From positions 19,532 through 83,531 of the forward strand of contig NZ_CABWID010000002.1 in assembly GCF_902501965.1 (NCBI RefSeq): a stretch of DNA of 64,000 nucleotides, written 5' to 3'. A program made the position numbers and the translations under genes. Under the pieces are notes generated by a model that saw only the letters and a program-made list of their open reading frames with translations, was not told where the DNA came from and did not search any database. Of the stretch, positions 36,676-46,695 are shown piece by piece. Positions within the stretch are counted from its first letter, which is position 1, and each line of letters begins with the position of its first letter. Origin of the DNA: Collinsella sp. AK_207A. GTDB lineage: Bacteria; Actinomycetota; Coriobacteriia; Coriobacteriales; Coriobacteriaceae.

Positions 36676-36754
36676 GAATGCGTCTCCCCAGTACGTTTGA
36701 AAGGGGCGAACGGGACCAGCATCCCGTCCGCCTTGCCTGCATGCCGTGCGGTGA

Positions 36755-39700
36755 CTAAGCCTCGGTCTTCTCGGCCGTGCGACTGCTCCGCTCTGCCTCG
36801 CGCTTGTGGCGGCGATAGGCGTTCACGCCGCACACGCAGCCACCGCCAACCAGCGCGCCGGCAAACACCACGCCGGCCGCAAAGGCAACCGGGTTGGTCT
36901 CGAGCGCCTTCTCGCCACTGCTCTTGCCCGCAAGTTTCTGCACGGGACTGTTCTTGCCGTCCTCGCCGGCAGCCGCCGCCTCGGCTTCGAGCGCCTCGAG
37001 GGCGGCCTGCTCGGCCTCCTTGGTCGTGACGCCCGTCACGTTGGAATCGGCGTTCTGCAGCTTGGAGAGCAGGCCGGCCGGGACCGAGCCGCCACCGGAG
37101 CTCGGCAGCCCCGAGAGGTTCAGCTCGAAGGTGGCGTCCCAGGTGTGCTGGCCGGTGATGCCCGAGATGGTCGAGGCGAGTGAGCCCATGGTGATGGTCA
37201 CCGAGCAGCCCTTCTTGATGGTGGAGCCGGGGTTCTCAAGCACGCCGAGGTCGATGGTCACGCTGGTGAGCGCGTTGCCACCTGTGCTCGAGATGACGTT
37301 CAACCCGTTCACGCTCTGCACCGTCATGATGCGCGACTGGATCTTGATGGGCAGGTAGAGCACGGCGCGGCCGTTGGCATCCACCTTGAGCGTGGCGTTA
37401 TTGGTGACCGGGTCCTTGGGCGGGAACACGCCGCTCGTGATGTGCGGTGAGAGCGGCAGGCCCGAGCTCGCACGGCTCACGTAGATGTTCGCCGTCACGG
37501 TGTAGGTGCCCTCCTTAAGGTGCCCGGTCGCCGTGCCGCTACCGCCCGTGGAGCCCCCGTTGTTCGAGGTGCCCTGGTTGCCTTGATTGTTGTTCTGGTT
37601 ACCACCGGCGTTGCCGGAGTTGTTATGATCCGACCCTCCCCCGTTGCCTCCAGGGTTCGTGGAACCGCCGTTACCGCCGGGAACCGTCGTGCTGTCAGAA
37701 ACCTTCTTGGCGGAGCTATAGGCAACATCAAGCTGCAGGGCGACATCACCCGCCGGCTGAATATCCTGGTCTAGGGGCACTGCGTACATCTTTGAGCCCT
37801 TGAAGAAGTATGCCTTCGTCCCACTTGTCAAGTCGTCAGTCAGCTTAATCGTCAGCTGACTGATCCGTGTTTCGTACTTCCCGTATTTCCAGTTTGCTGG
37901 ATCCTTGGGCGGCACGCGCGTGACCGAAATATCCTTGAGCTCGCTTGACGTACCAAGTTCCTGCAGCGTGAACACGGGATTCTTAACAGGTAGGACAAGC
38001 GTGCGCGTCCCATCTTTCGCCACCACGAGCGTCGCATTCATGGAAACAGGGGTCATTGGAATATCGTTCGACACCTCGGCTTGATCGTTGTAATCGATCA
38101 CGGGTCCAAATGGGTTATTCGGATTCGTCGGATACACCGTGGTGCCCGGCAACAACGGATTGTACTTGCCCGGCATGGAGAGGTTGGCGGTAATCCGGTA
38201 AGTACCGGGGGCGAGTTCCTTGGAAGCTGCGGGCTTCTTGACCGTCAACACTCCCGGTACGCCCACAAACTCATAGTTCTTAGCAGTACCGCCCGTCGGG
38301 GTCACGGTATACGTACCCACCTGCGACGTATCGCCACCCGACATCGTTGGCAAGGTGAACGTTGTATCTGCCAGTTTCACCGAGATAATTGATTCGCCGT
38401 TCACAAACCCCGTAATATCCATAAGGCCGGTACTGAGCTCATCACCCACATTGAGCGTCGTGTTCTTGAAGGCTGCCGTAAGCGGGGCTTTAGCAATGGA
38501 CCAGTCGATAATCACGGGGTTGTTCGTGCCATCCTTCCAGACGTAGCCGTCCTTGAGGGTAACGATAGCTTTGTAGCTTCCCGCGTTGGTTGACGAAGCC
38601 ACGCCACCAACGGTATAGCCCTCGCCCGCGGTCACGCCGATCTGGACCTTTCCGGTGTAGACGAGATCCTTCACCGCCGTCGGCTGGACAACCTGTTTGG
38701 GAGCGTCGTTGACCACGGCAATGTAGCCCCAGGGGGTATCGTCACTGGCAGGCTGCATCGTCCCTCCGTCAAGATCCAACGCGGAGTTGAACAGGTAGTT
38801 CGTTACGTTGCCAGTGCCGGTATTCTCCTTTGTCAGGCGAACGTACGCCTTGCCGTCCGCCACCGATGCCTTGAGCTTGATTGCTTTGGTGGCACCCGAG
38901 CCTTTGGTGCCCGTTATCAGGTAGAACTCGCTTCCCTGGGAGGCGGGCACCGTCATGGCAAACACAATGTGCTCATCAGAGAAAGTGAATTTGCCCGCGG
39001 GATCGAAGAGATTAGCATTGGGAACAAAGTCGGGTATCGTTAGCCCTGCACTATACAGACCCTTCACCTGTGGCGAGGAAAACGAAGACTCACTCGACAC
39101 CAGAGATTGCACCTGATCGGTATATCCCCTGTCGTTCAATATCTTTGTGTTCAACTTGAAATATCCTGAGTACCACTTCATAATCTCAACGCTCTCTTCG
39201 GGCGTACCCAGATCCGTAAAAGGACCATCAAGCGTTCCATCGGTCTCGTACGAGATGCCGATACCCGAGGCCGCGTCCAGGCTATCCCAAGTCCAGGCCC
39301 ACTCACCCGTATTTGCCTCGTCCTTGGGAGTCGCAATCACAAAGGAACCCAGACCGGAAACCGGGGCGCTCAGGGTGCCGTCAGCGGCAACGGAGCCAAC
39401 TTCCTCCAATTTGTTTCCGGCGAAACGGAACACCTTGGACCCGGCAGGCTGCTTGGACAGCTTCAACGTCAAGGCCACAGCGTCATCTGGTACGATGGCG
39501 GCCCCCTGTGCCATCAAATCGATGGTATAGAGCGCATAATCGGGAACCGTCTTATACTTCTGACCGAGAGAGACCTTCAGTGCTTCATATGCGTGACCGC
39601 TGGTAACCGACGCGACGGAAAGGGTCGCCTCGGACAGCTCATTTATCGCCGACGAGCTCGCATCGGCCTTTACATCGAGCTTCACGCCAGTCGCTTGATC

Positions 39701-40690
39701 GCTGAACGTTTTCGCAAAATCACCCGAAACTTCCTTCTTGGCGTTCGCGAGGTCAAGGTCCAAATCGAGATCCTTGTTGAGGAATTTATTGAGCGTAGTT
39801 GCGTACTCGGTATTTCCGGTCAAATGATAGGTGCCGCTCAGATTGTCCAATTGGAAGGTGATGTGTTCGATGCGCGTTGTAATGCCTGCATCGGCAACCT
39901 TCTTGTTGTAGTCGTCGTCGTTGTCCTTCTTCTCGATTGGCTTCGTGGTTACATTCGTAATCTTCGCCCCATCGCTCGTACCAAGCTTCTGAAAGGTGAA
40001 AACCGGGTTGGGCAGGGTGACGACAACGGTTACCGTGCCGTCCGCAGCAACGACAAGCGTGGCATTACGAGTTTTTACGGGAACATTGGGGATACCGCTG
40101 GCACCGTTAATGCTTTCCGGATTAAGAGGATTTGTGGCATAGGCTCGCAGATTCATGCCGGGAATGGGGTCACGCATGGAGATGTTCGCCAGAACGCTAT
40201 ACGTTCCCGGCACGAGCTTGTCCACGGACGAGTAGATGCGCGAGGACTCGGGGTCAGCCTCATCAGACGCGGCAAGGAGGGAGGCGGCTGCAGACTCCTC
40301 CTCAGCAGACTGGGAATCCTGCATTTTCTCCGCATCGCTCGAAGCACCCTGCTTCTCCTGCTCCCCCTTCGCCGCCGAGGGAACGTCTTCTGCCGCAGCA
40401 GCTTTCTCATCGGTCTCTTGCTTGTCCGTCTGAACTTGCTGCGCCGCATCGGCATCCGGATGATTCTCCGACAAATCAGTATCGGTATTATCGGTGGTAG
40501 CCGCAGCCTCAGAATCCGTGACCGTGACGCCTTGGTCGGAATTTGCCCGCTCAGAGGCAACCTGGGCCTCCTGGGCCACCTCGGCAAACGCCGTCATCGG
40601 CAGCTGGGAGCCCACCATCGAGAGGGCGGCAACGAGTATCACCGCCTGCCTCAAACCATAGCGGAGCAATCGCGTAGCCCTGTTATCCAT
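36755..40690 (-). CDS. Large cell-surface protein with three copies of a beta-sandwich-like domain
   Basis: 1311 residues. Signal peptide 1-36; acidic low-complexity region to about 150. Three related domains start near 158, 825 and 1057, each with a PGTY/EGTY-x-V-x-AN opening, an N-A-T-L-x-V strand, and in the first two a NPVFTxQxLGTS motif. An MBG/Ig-like stretch lies near 690-820 (NAGSYKAIVTLKDGY, TYTVTPTGGTAKNYEF). A Gly/Asn-rich linker (about 1015-1050) precedes copy 3. The C-terminus has a membrane helix (about 1277-1297) and a basic tail but no LPxTG motif. The domain pattern recalls NEAT/Shp-like haem-binding modules; that is a hypothesis. Middle of the gene is less GC-rich than its ends. 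ATG follows AAGGGAG. Confidence 0.82.
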   Translation of the reverse strand: MDNRATRLLRYGLRQAVILVAALSMVGSQLPMTAFAEVAQEAQVASERANSDQGVTVTDSEAAATTDNTDTDLSENHPDADAAQQVQTDKQETDEKAAAAEDVPSAAKGEQEKQGASSDAEKMQDSQSAEEESAAASLLAASDEADPESSRIYSSVDKLVPGTYSVLANISMRDPIPGMNLRAYATNPLNPESINGASGIPNVPVKTRNATLVVAADGTVTVVVTLPNPVFTFQKLGTSDGAKITNVTTKPIEKKDNDDDYNKKVADAGITTRIEHITFQLDNLSGTYHLTGNTEYATTLNKFLNKDLDLDLDLANAKKEVSGDFAKTFSDQATGVKLDVKADASSSAINELSEATLSVASVTSGHAYEALKVSLGQKYKTVPDYALYTIDLMAQGAAIVPDDAVALTLKLSKQPAGSKVFRFAGNKLEEVGSVAADGTLSAPVSGLGSFVIATPKDEANTGEWAWTWDSLDAASGIGISYETDGTLDGPFTDLGTPEESVEIMKWYSGYFKLNTKILNDRGYTDQVQSLVSSESSFSSPQVKGLYSAGLTIPDFVPNANLFDPAGKFTFSDEHIVFAMTVPASQGSEFYLITGTKGSGATKAIKLKASVADGKAYVRLTKENTGTGNVTNYLFNSALDLDGGTMQPASDDTPWGYIAVVNDAPKQVVQPTAVKDLVYTGKVQIGVTAGEGYTVGGVASSTNAGSYKAIVTLKDGYVWKDGTNNPVIIDWSIAKAPLTAAFKNTTLNVGDELSTGLMDITGFVNGESIISVKLADTTFTLPTMSGGDTSQVGTYTVTPTGGTAKNYEFVGVPGVLTVKKPAASKELAPGTYRITANLSMPGKYNPLLPGTTVYPTNPNNPFGPVIDYNDQAEVSNDIPMTPVSMNATLVVAKDGTRTLVLPVKNPVFTLQELGTSSELKDISVTRVPPKDPANWKYGKYETRISQLTIKLTDDLTSGTKAYFFKGSKMYAVPLDQDIQPAGDVALQLDVAYSSAKKVSDSTTVPGGNGGSTNPGGNGGGSDHNNSGNAGGNQNNNQGNQGTSNNGGSTGGSGTATGHLKEGTYTVTANIYVSRASSGLPLSPHITSGVFPPKDPVTNNATLKVDANGRAVLYLPIKIQSRIMTVQSVNGLNVISSTGGNALTSVTIDLGVLENPGSTIKKGCSVTITMGSLASTISGITGQHTWDATFELNLSGLPSSGGGSVPAGLLSKLQNADSNVTGVTTKEAEQAALEALEAEAAAAGEDGKNSPVQKLAGKSSGEKALETNPVAFAAGVVFAGALVGGGCVCGVNAYRRHKREAERSSRTAEKTEA

Positions 40691-40778
40691 TTCTTCTCCC
40701 TTACTCCAAAAGACCCCGGCTCTAACGAAGCTGAGCCGAGGCCTTTAGCTTTGCGCCCCAAGATTCGTGCAAAAGCTC

Positions 40779-41357
40779 TTACTGTGCCGCACTCAAATCT
40801 GCGACAAGATGCAGGTTCCAAGCTTTATCGCCCCTGTACAGCGGGAACGTCGCGAACTCCTTCGACGGGGAAAACGTTGCGACCGAGGTACCCGCTGCAA
40901 AGTTCGTCACATCAAAGGTGATGGTTGCGATCCGGTTCGCATAAGGTGTGGTCCATGGGAACGGGGCCTTCCATGCCGTTTCAGTTGTACCGACCACCGA
41001 GACAACACCATCCGTCGAGGTATCAGCGATAGATAAAATGCCAAACGTATCGTTAACGATGGGGACCGTCAGCAGTTTTTTCCCGTCTTTTATTACAAGT
41101 GTCGCGTTGTTATACACGGGACTCGTAGGCTTATCGCGCGGAGGGTTGCCGCTGTTAGTGACATAGGCGTTCTTTCCGATAGGCGTGTCTGCCTTATCAA
41201 CGTACACGTTCGCAGTGACCGTGTACGTGTCATCTGTGCTCGCATCGGCAAACGCGCTCGTGGGCCCCGTCGCCAGGCCACAACCTGCCGCCGCTACGAC
41301 CAACGCAGCAGCACCCGTCACTTTCAGGAAATCTCGACGCGAATAACCCTTCTCCAT
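40779..41357 (-). CDS. Tat-exported lipoprotein with the same surface domain
   Basis: 192 residues. Twin-arginine signal SRRDFLKVTGAAALVVAAAG ends in a lipobox Cys (AAGC, about residue 27). The mature protein is one copy of the domain repeated in the downstream 1311-residue protein: TYTVTANVYVDK opening, NNATLVIKDGK strand, VPIVN, and closing strands. Co-directional with it, 88 bp upstream, so probably one operon. Export in folded form and domain sharing suggest a ligand-binding pair (ligand unknown; haem is a guess). Confidence 0.85.
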   Translation of the reverse strand: MEKGYSRRDFLKVTGAAALVVAAAGCGLATGPTSAFADASTDDTYTVTANVYVDKADTPIGKNAYVTNSGNPPRDKPTSPVYNNATLVIKDGKKLLTVPIVNDTFGILSIADTSTDGVVSVVGTTETAWKAPFPWTTPYANRIATITFDVTNFAAGTSVATFSPSKEFATFPLYRGDKAWNLHLVADLSAAQ

Positions 41358-41434
41358 AGTGCTCCCCCTTCATCGGGAACTGCGGTAAAGCTTGGAGTTG
41401 AACGCTGCATGCTTTTGTTCATCTCTTGGCGTGC

Positions 41435-41472
41435 ATTGTTTCATAAGGGAAACTTTATAAAGGTTGCCAAGG
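41435..41472 (-). promoter_or_regulatory. Shared promoter element, lipoprotein copy
   Basis: 38-bp segment, 30 identities with 42273-42310. Minus-strand reading gives a -35-like TTGGCA, 18-bp spacer, -10-like TTATGA; the spacer holds AACCTTTATAAAGTT, an imperfect palindrome. It ends 78 bp before the lipoprotein start. Confidence 0.65.
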
Positions 41473-41513
41473 TTACCTTTAGCTAACTTTTTTGAGTTTT
41501 TTCGGGATGATTT

Positions 41514-42182
41514 CTAGAGATCTCCGCGGCTCGTCAGCTTGAGGCGCCGGCCCTCGCCCTCGAGCACGCCCTCCTCGATCATGCGGCGGAGCTCGCGCAG
41601 CAGCGCCTTATCGTTCACCGCCAGGTACTCCGCCAAGCCCTTGCGGCTATAGGGAATGGTCACATAACCGTCCTTGTCCTCCGGCAGGCGCCGCAGGTAC
41701 AGCGCGATGCGCTTGCGAAGGCGCGGCTCAGAGAGCAGCGCGAGCTTGGTCGTGAGCGTCTTGACCTTCTTAGACATCTCGCCCATCACGTTGGCGTACA
41801 GCCGCAGCAGTGCACCGTCACCGTTGCCCTTGAGCCCTTCAGCGGGAAGGAAGAGGATGACGGAGTCCTGCAGGGCGATCGCCTCAACGGGTGCCGTCCC
41901 CACCGCCATGGGAACCGCCTCGGCAAAGGAATCTCCCACCTCGAAGCGCGAGATGATCTGACGCGAGCCGTCCTTGCCCAGCATACGCGCCTCGGTGCGA
42001 CCCTTGAGCACCACAGGCACGGCCTTGAGCTTATCGCCGCTGTGAAAGACCGCCTCACCCTTGGAGAAGGAGCGCGTGTACGCGCCGAGGGCGCGCAGCA
42101 GGCCGGGCAGCTCGGCGGGATCTATGCCCGCAAAGACCGGAGACTTCTTGAGAACGGCCAGCATTGCCTCATCGACATCCAT
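41514..42182 (-). CDS. Crp/Fnr-family transcriptional regulator
   Basis: 222 residues. N-terminal cyclic-nucleotide-binding-like barrel (FAGIDPAELPGLLRALGAYT, FSKGEAVFHSGD, FEVGDSFAEA), long dimer helix, and C-terminal winged helix IPYSRKGLAEYLAVNDKALL with RELRRMIEEGVLE. No Cys cluster for an Fe-S centre, and the cAMP-phosphate loop is not conserved, so the effector may be haem, CO/NO or a metabolite. ATG 42182 is preferred by homology, although GGAG lies 12 nt upstream; the frame extends to 42266. Its promoter contains the same element as the surface-lipoprotein promoter, so it probably regulates both. Confidence 0.88.
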   Translation of the reverse strand: MDVDEAMLAVLKKSPVFAGIDPAELPGLLRALGAYTRSFSKGEAVFHSGDKLKAVPVVLKGRTEARMLGKDGSRQIISRFEVGDSFAEAVPMAVGTAPVEAIALQDSVILFLPAEGLKGNGDGALLRLYANVMGEMSKKVKTLTTKLALLSEPRLRKRIALYLRRLPEDKDGYVTIPYSRKGLAEYLAVNDKALLRELRRMIEEGVLEGEGRRLKLTSRGDL

Positions 42183-42272
42183 GATACTCGATGGCTCCTT
42201 TTCAGCCGCTCTCCCTGCACGCGGAAAGGCAGCTGGATGGAACGGCGGCATAGCACCCAGCTGCAATGGCTA

Positions 42273-42310
42273 ATTGTTACATAAGGCTAACTTCATGTGG
42301 GTTGCCATGG
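42273..42310 (-). promoter_or_regulatory. Shared promoter element, Crp/Fnr gene copy
   Basis: Second copy of the 38-bp element; conserved blocks are CATAAGG, AACTT and GGTTGCCA as read on the plus strand. Minus-strand -35-like ATGGCA, 18-bp spacer, TTATGT. It lies 91 bp before the regulator start. Confidence 0.65.
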
Positions 42311-42354
42311 CTCTCTTTTGGAATTATTCCGGTGAGTGAGGGGCGGTGAGGCTT

Positions 42355-43485
42355 TTAGCGCAGCGATTGCACGTACTCGGCCAGATGCGAAGCGGACAGT
42401 CGAACCAAGCCGTAGCCGGCAGACTCGACCACGCGCTCCTTGATGAGGCTCGCCCGGTACTTGCTCACCCAGCTGGCACTGCGATGAGCTCGATTCGCGA
42501 TTTCAGAAACCTTTGCCGGCTGCGGCGCCTCTTTTGCGACCGCTTTCACGAACAACTTTTGCGCGGCGGTCAATCCGTCGAAGAGCGGGGCGCACACGGC
42601 GTCATCGAACAGCACAAGCGCATCTTTTTTACCCTGGATGACGTCCGCTTCTTCAATCTCCTTTGAGCCACGCACCTCGGCGGCACGCCACATATAGTAT
42701 CCAACCAGCTGAATCATATAGGGATAACCATCCGATGCCTCGGCGGCCAGCTCTGCGACCTCGGAATCAATGGCAAGCCCCCCTTCGCGCACAACCTCGA
42801 TATAGGCGCTGCGCACATCCGGATATGCCACAAGGCCCAGATCGTGCTGCACGCTTCTGCGCAGGAACGTGAGCACCCTCTCGTGCAGCAACTCATCCAT
42901 GAGGGAAGGCAACGCGGCAAAGACGAAGGCGACGCCATGTTTGTCTGAATCGGAAACGTCGCGCATGTCCTCATCGCGAATCACATGCTGAATCGTCGTG
43001 GCAAGCGCGACCATATCCGCCATGCTTGCCGCTTGGGCTTCGTCAATGGTAAAGACGATGCCCTTGCCCCTCGGCATCTTCGCAAGCCTTTGATTGACGA
43101 CCTCGCGCAAGGTCAGCGCGACCTGATCAACGGAAAACGATGCCCCGCCCAAGCTCGCGTTCAAGATGCCCGACACACCGATTGATGGCTGCACGTTGAC
43201 GCCCCGAAGCTTCATACCCGGACGAACAAGGGCGCTCGCCAGACGATCGCACATGCCCTCAGATGCCGTCTCGGAGATAACCTCCCAGCCAGCGTCCTTT
43301 GCCACGCGGCCCAGCTCGGTAAGCATGACCGTCTTGCCGTATCCGCGCTGGCCGGTTATCAGCATGAGTCGACCCGGAGCGCCGGCACCGTTTTCCAGGC
43401 CTTCTTTGAAATCGTCGATGATGGACTGCCGTCCGATGAGGATGGGCGGCATCTTGCCCGCCGTCGGCTTAAATGGGTTGGGCAC
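42355..43485 (-). CDS. AAA-type ATPase with C-terminal winged helix
   Basis: 376 residues. Walker A GQRGYGKTV (about 43-51), Walker B GIVFTIDEAQ (about 142-151), later FVFAALPSLMDELL and FLRRSVQHDL as sensor region, then a C-terminal helix-turn-helix (VSEIANRAHRSASWVSKYRA). This is the layout of Orc/Cdc6-like and archaeal-type ATPases seen as stand-alone genes in bacteria. GTG 43485 is chosen because GGAGG lies 5 nt upstream; ATG 43521 is upstream without a site. A phased array of nine 10-bp repeats sits just before it. Function unknown. Confidence 0.8.
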   Translation of the reverse strand: MPNPFKPTAGKMPPILIGRQSIIDDFKEGLENGAGAPGRLMLITGQRGYGKTVMLTELGRVAKDAGWEVISETASEGMCDRLASALVRPGMKLRGVNVQPSIGVSGILNASLGGASFSVDQVALTLREVVNQRLAKMPRGKGIVFTIDEAQAASMADMVALATTIQHVIRDEDMRDVSDSDKHGVAFVFAALPSLMDELLHERVLTFLRRSVQHDLGLVAYPDVRSAYIEVVREGGLAIDSEVAELAAEASDGYPYMIQLVGYYMWRAAEVRGSKEIEEADVIQGKKDALVLFDDAVCAPLFDGLTAAQKLFVKAVAKEAPQPAKVSEIANRAHRSASWVSKYRASLIKERVVESAGYGLVRLSASHLAEYVQSLR

Positions 43486-43529
43486 AAGGACCTCCAAACC
43501 GAAAGGGCAGAAAAGGGGCAAGTCTTCGT

Positions 43530-43619
43530 CAATTTACACCAAATTGCACCGACTTATACCGACTTATACTCATTTGCACTAACTTATACCGACTTATACT
43601 AACTTATACCGATTTGCAC
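43530..43619. repeat. Nine tandem 10-bp repeats upstream of the AAA ATPase
   Basis: Exact 10-bp period over 90 bp, consensus YRAYTTRYAC on the plus strand (GTATAAGTYR on the minus strand). Two subtypes alternate: CTTATAC units and TTTGCAC-like units. It begins 45 bp before the ATPase start. One helical turn per unit puts every unit on the same DNA face, as in an iterated operator or iteron. Confidence 0.9.
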
Positions 43620-43743
43620 CGCGCCGGGCACGATTGGATATCTTCAGTGCGCTTTTCTCCCTTTCAGGGGTCTTCGCGCGCCCACAAACATCGAAAAGCG
43701 CTCGGGGCATGCAGCGACAATGCATCTGACGTCGAAAACGGCG

Positions 43744-43784
43744 CGCAAAACAAAGGCGGCGGGCCGCTTGGCGCGACTCGCCGC
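43744..43784 (-). terminator. Intrinsic terminator of clpB
   Basis: Minus-strand AGGCGGC, 19-nt loop, GCCGCCT, then TTGTTTT, 37 bp past the clpB stop. The rest of 43620-43743 shows no gene. Confidence 0.7.
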
Positions 43785-43820
43785 CTCTCGCTGCGTAGCG
43801 ATTATCCTCGCCCGCGCCGA

Positions 43821-46451
43821 TTACTTGTCCTCGGGCACCTCGTACGTAGGCGCCGGACCCGTGGCATCCTGCTCCACGGTGAACTGACCGTTCGTGTCCA
43901 CACCGAGCGTGATCTGATCGCCCTCGTGCACCGCACCGTCGATGATGGCGCTGGCCACGGCATCCACGACCTCGCGCTGGATCAGGCGCTTGAGCGGCCG
44001 CGCGCCATATACCGGGTCCAGGCCGCCCACCGCGAGCATCTGCTTGGCCGCGGGCGTTATAACGAGCGTCATGCGGTCCTTCTCCAGGCGACGGCGCACG
44101 TCGGCGAGCTGGATGTCCACGATCTTCTCGATCTGCGCCATGCCGAGCGGATGGAACACCACGATATCGTCGATACGGTTGAGGAACTCAGGGCGGAAGG
44201 TGTGCGCCATGGCGTCGTTGACCTCGTGGCGCATCTTCTCCTCGTCCTTGCCAGCGAACTCCGCGATCGCCTGTGACCCCACGTTGGAGGTCATGATGAT
44301 GATCGTGTTCTTGAAGCTCACCTGGCGACCCTGGCCATCGGTCAGGCGGCCGTCATCAAGCACCTGCAGCAGCACGTTGAAAACGTCCGGGTGCGCCTTC
44401 TCCATCTCATCCAACAGGATGACGCTGTACGGACGACGGCGCACGGCCTCGGTGAGCTGGCCGCCCTCGTCGTAACCCACGTATCCAGGAGGGGCGCCGA
44501 TGAGGCGCTGGACGCTGAACTTCTCCATGTACTCGGACATGTCGATGCGCACGAGCGCGCGCTCATCGTCGAACAGGCACTCGGCGAGCGCCTTCGCCAG
44601 CTCGGTCTTGCCGACGCCGGTGGGGCCGAGGAAGAAGAAGCTGCCGATGGGCTTGTCCGGGTCCGCGAGACCCGCACGACTGCGGCGCACGGCCGCGGCC
44701 ACCGCGGAGACGGCCTCGTCCTGCCCGATGACGCGCTTGTGCAGCTCGCCCTCCAGGTTCTTCAACTTGTCGAGCTCGCCCTGCATCATCTTGGACACAG
44801 GCACGCCCGTCCACGCGGAGACGACCTCGGCGATCTCGTCGGAGGTCACCTGCTCGTTCAGGCTCTCACCGTCCTTCTGCTTCTGCGCCTCGAGCTGGGC
44901 CTCGCCGTCCTTGATCTGGGCTTCCAGGCCGGGAATGATCGAGTAGCGCAGCTCACCGGCGCGCGCCAGGTCGCCGTCACGCGTCACGCGATCGAGCTCG
45001 CTCTTGGCGTCATCGAGCTTGGACTTGAGTTCCTGCACGCGATCGATGGCATTCTTCTGGTTGAGCCAGCCCGCCTTCTGCACGTTGAGCTTCTCCTGCA
45101 CCTCGGCGATCTCCTGGCGCAGCACCTCCAGACGCTCCTTGGAGGCGTCATCCGTCTCCTTCATGAGCGCCTGCTCCTCGATCTGCATCTGCGTGAGCTG
45201 ACGCGTGATCTGGTCGATCTCGACCGGCATGGAATCGAGCTCCATACGCAGCCGGCTGGCGGCCTCATCCACCAGGTCGATGGCCTTGTCGGGCAGGAAG
45301 CGGTCGGCGATGTAGCGGTCGGAGAGGTCCGCGGCCGCCACGAGCGCGCCATCCGTGATGTGCACGCCGTGGAAGATCTCGTACTTCTCTTTCAGGCCAC
45401 GCAGGATGGAGATGGTGTCCTCGACGCTCGGCTCGCTCACCATGACCGTCTGGAAACGACGGGCCAGCGCCGCGTCCTTCTCGATGTACTTGCGGTACTC
45501 GTCCAGCGTGGTAGCACCGATGGCATGCAGGTCGCCACGGGCGAGCGCCGGCTTCAGGATGTTGCCGGCGTCCATGGAGCCCTCGGTGGCACCCGCGCCC
45601 ACGATGGTGTGCAGCTCATCGATGAACAGGATGACCTTGCCGTTGGCCTTCTCGACTTCCTTCAGCACGGCCTTCAGACGGTCCTCGAACTCACCACGGT
45701 ACTTGGCGCCGGCCACGAGCGCGGACATGTCCAGCTCGATGAGGTCGCGGTCGCGCAGCGTGCTCGGCACGTCACCGGCCACGATACGCTGGGCGATGCC
45801 CTCGACGATGGCCGTCTTGCCCACACCCGGCTCGCCGATGAGCACGGGATTGTTCTTGGTGCGGCGGGAGAGCACCTGTATGGTGCGGCGAATCTCGTCC
45901 GTACGGCCGATCACCGGGTCCAGCTTGCCGGCGCGCGCCAAGTCGCAGATGTTGCGCCCGTACTGCTTGAGCGCCTCGAACTGTGTCTTGTCGTCCTCGC
46001 TGGTTACGCGGTCATCGCCGCGCAGCTCGGTGTAGGTTTGCTCGATGCGCTCCTTGGTAACGCCCGCGTTGGCAAGGATCTGACCCACCTGGCCCTTGTC
46101 CTCGGCAAGCGCCATAAGCAGGTGCTCCGTTACCACGAAGGAGTCCTCCATCTTGGAGGCCTTCTTCTCGGCGCGCTCGAGTACGCGCGTGAGCTCGTTT
46201 GAAAGCCCAATCTGCTGGCCCGAGCCGGACACCTTGGGCGCCGCGGCAATGGCCTGCTGCGTAGCCTGCTCCAGCTGGCGCGGGTCGGCGCCGATGCGCT
46301 CGATGATCACGGAGATGTTGCGCTCACCGCTCGTAAGCAGCGCCGAGAGCAGGTGGATGGGTTCCACCGCGCCCGCCTGCGCATCTTCCGCGATGCCGAT
46401 GGCAGCCTGCAGCGCCTGCTTGGATGTCATCGCCAACTTATCAATTCTCAT
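43821..46451 (-). CDS. clpB: ATP-dependent disaggregase ClpB
   Basis: 876 residues, full length. N domain (1-145), NBD1 with Walker [10 protein letters not shown] and Walker [10 protein letters not shown], a long coiled-coil middle domain (about 405-520, [20 protein letters not shown] onward), NBD2 with GPTGVGKTE and [13 protein letters not shown], and the C-terminal small domain. It threads aggregated protein with DnaK/DnaJ/GrpE, which are encoded 5 kb away. ATG 46451 follows GGAGAGG. A 34-bp element 126-159 bp upstream is shared with the dnaK promoter. Confidence 0.97.
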   Translation of the reverse strand: MRIDKLAMTSKQALQAAIGIAEDAQAGAVEPIHLLSALLTSGERNISVIIERIGADPRQLEQATQQAIAAAPKVSGSGQQIGLSNELTRVLERAEKKASKMEDSFVVTEHLLMALAEDKGQVGQILANAGVTKERIEQTYTELRGDDRVTSEDDKTQFEALKQYGRNICDLARAGKLDPVIGRTDEIRRTIQVLSRRTKNNPVLIGEPGVGKTAIVEGIAQRIVAGDVPSTLRDRDLIELDMSALVAGAKYRGEFEDRLKAVLKEVEKANGKVILFIDELHTIVGAGATEGSMDAGNILKPALARGDLHAIGATTLDEYRKYIEKDAALARRFQTVMVSEPSVEDTISILRGLKEKYEIFHGVHITDGALVAAADLSDRYIADRFLPDKAIDLVDEAASRLRMELDSMPVEIDQITRQLTQMQIEEQALMKETDDASKERLEVLRQEIAEVQEKLNVQKAGWLNQKNAIDRVQELKSKLDDAKSELDRVTRDGDLARAGELRYSIIPGLEAQIKDGEAQLEAQKQKDGESLNEQVTSDEIAEVVSAWTGVPVSKMMQGELDKLKNLEGELHKRVIGQDEAVSAVAAAVRRSRAGLADPDKPIGSFFFLGPTGVGKTELAKALAECLFDDERALVRIDMSEYMEKFSVQRLIGAPPGYVGYDEGGQLTEAVRRRPYSVILLDEMEKAHPDVFNVLLQVLDDGRLTDGQGRQVSFKNTIIIMTSNVGSQAIAEFAGKDEEKMRHEVNDAMAHTFRPEFLNRIDDIVVFHPLGMAQIEKIVDIQLADVRRRLEKDRMTLVITPAAKQMLAVGGLDPVYGARPLKRLIQREVVDAVASAIIDGAVHEGDQITLGVDTNGQFTVEQDATGPAPTYEVPEDK

Positions 46452-46576
46452 ATGCTTCACCTCTCCTGTGGCAACGCGGTCGCCGCGCGGCGCGCGCGCC
46501 AACGACCACCCGCCCGGCCGCCCTTTGGGGCAGCCGATCTGTTATCGAATGAGATTGTTGCCCATGTGCTCCCTTT

Positions 46577-46610
46577 TATACAAAATCTAAGTCTATTTAT
46601 ATAAGGTTTT
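46577..46610 (-). promoter_or_regulatory. Heat-shock regulatory element, clpB copy
   Basis: 34-bp segment, 30 identities with the segment before dnaK. Contains AAACCT-N15-AGATTT (minus strand) and two CTTATAT/ACTTAGA arms similar in layout to HAIR half-sites. A further CTAAGTC follows at 46611. HspR is the likely binder. Confidence 0.7.
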
Positions 46611-46695
46611 CTAAGTCTTTTCACCCGCAATATGTTGCGTTGGGCAAAACGGGCCGGAGGAGGGCGCCCCAAACCGACCACGAGCGCGTTGGAAC

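Noticed and set aside
43530..43619. CRISPR or microsatellite coding repeat
   Set aside because: 10-bp units without spacers and not a multiple of three; promoter-proximal position favours a binding array.
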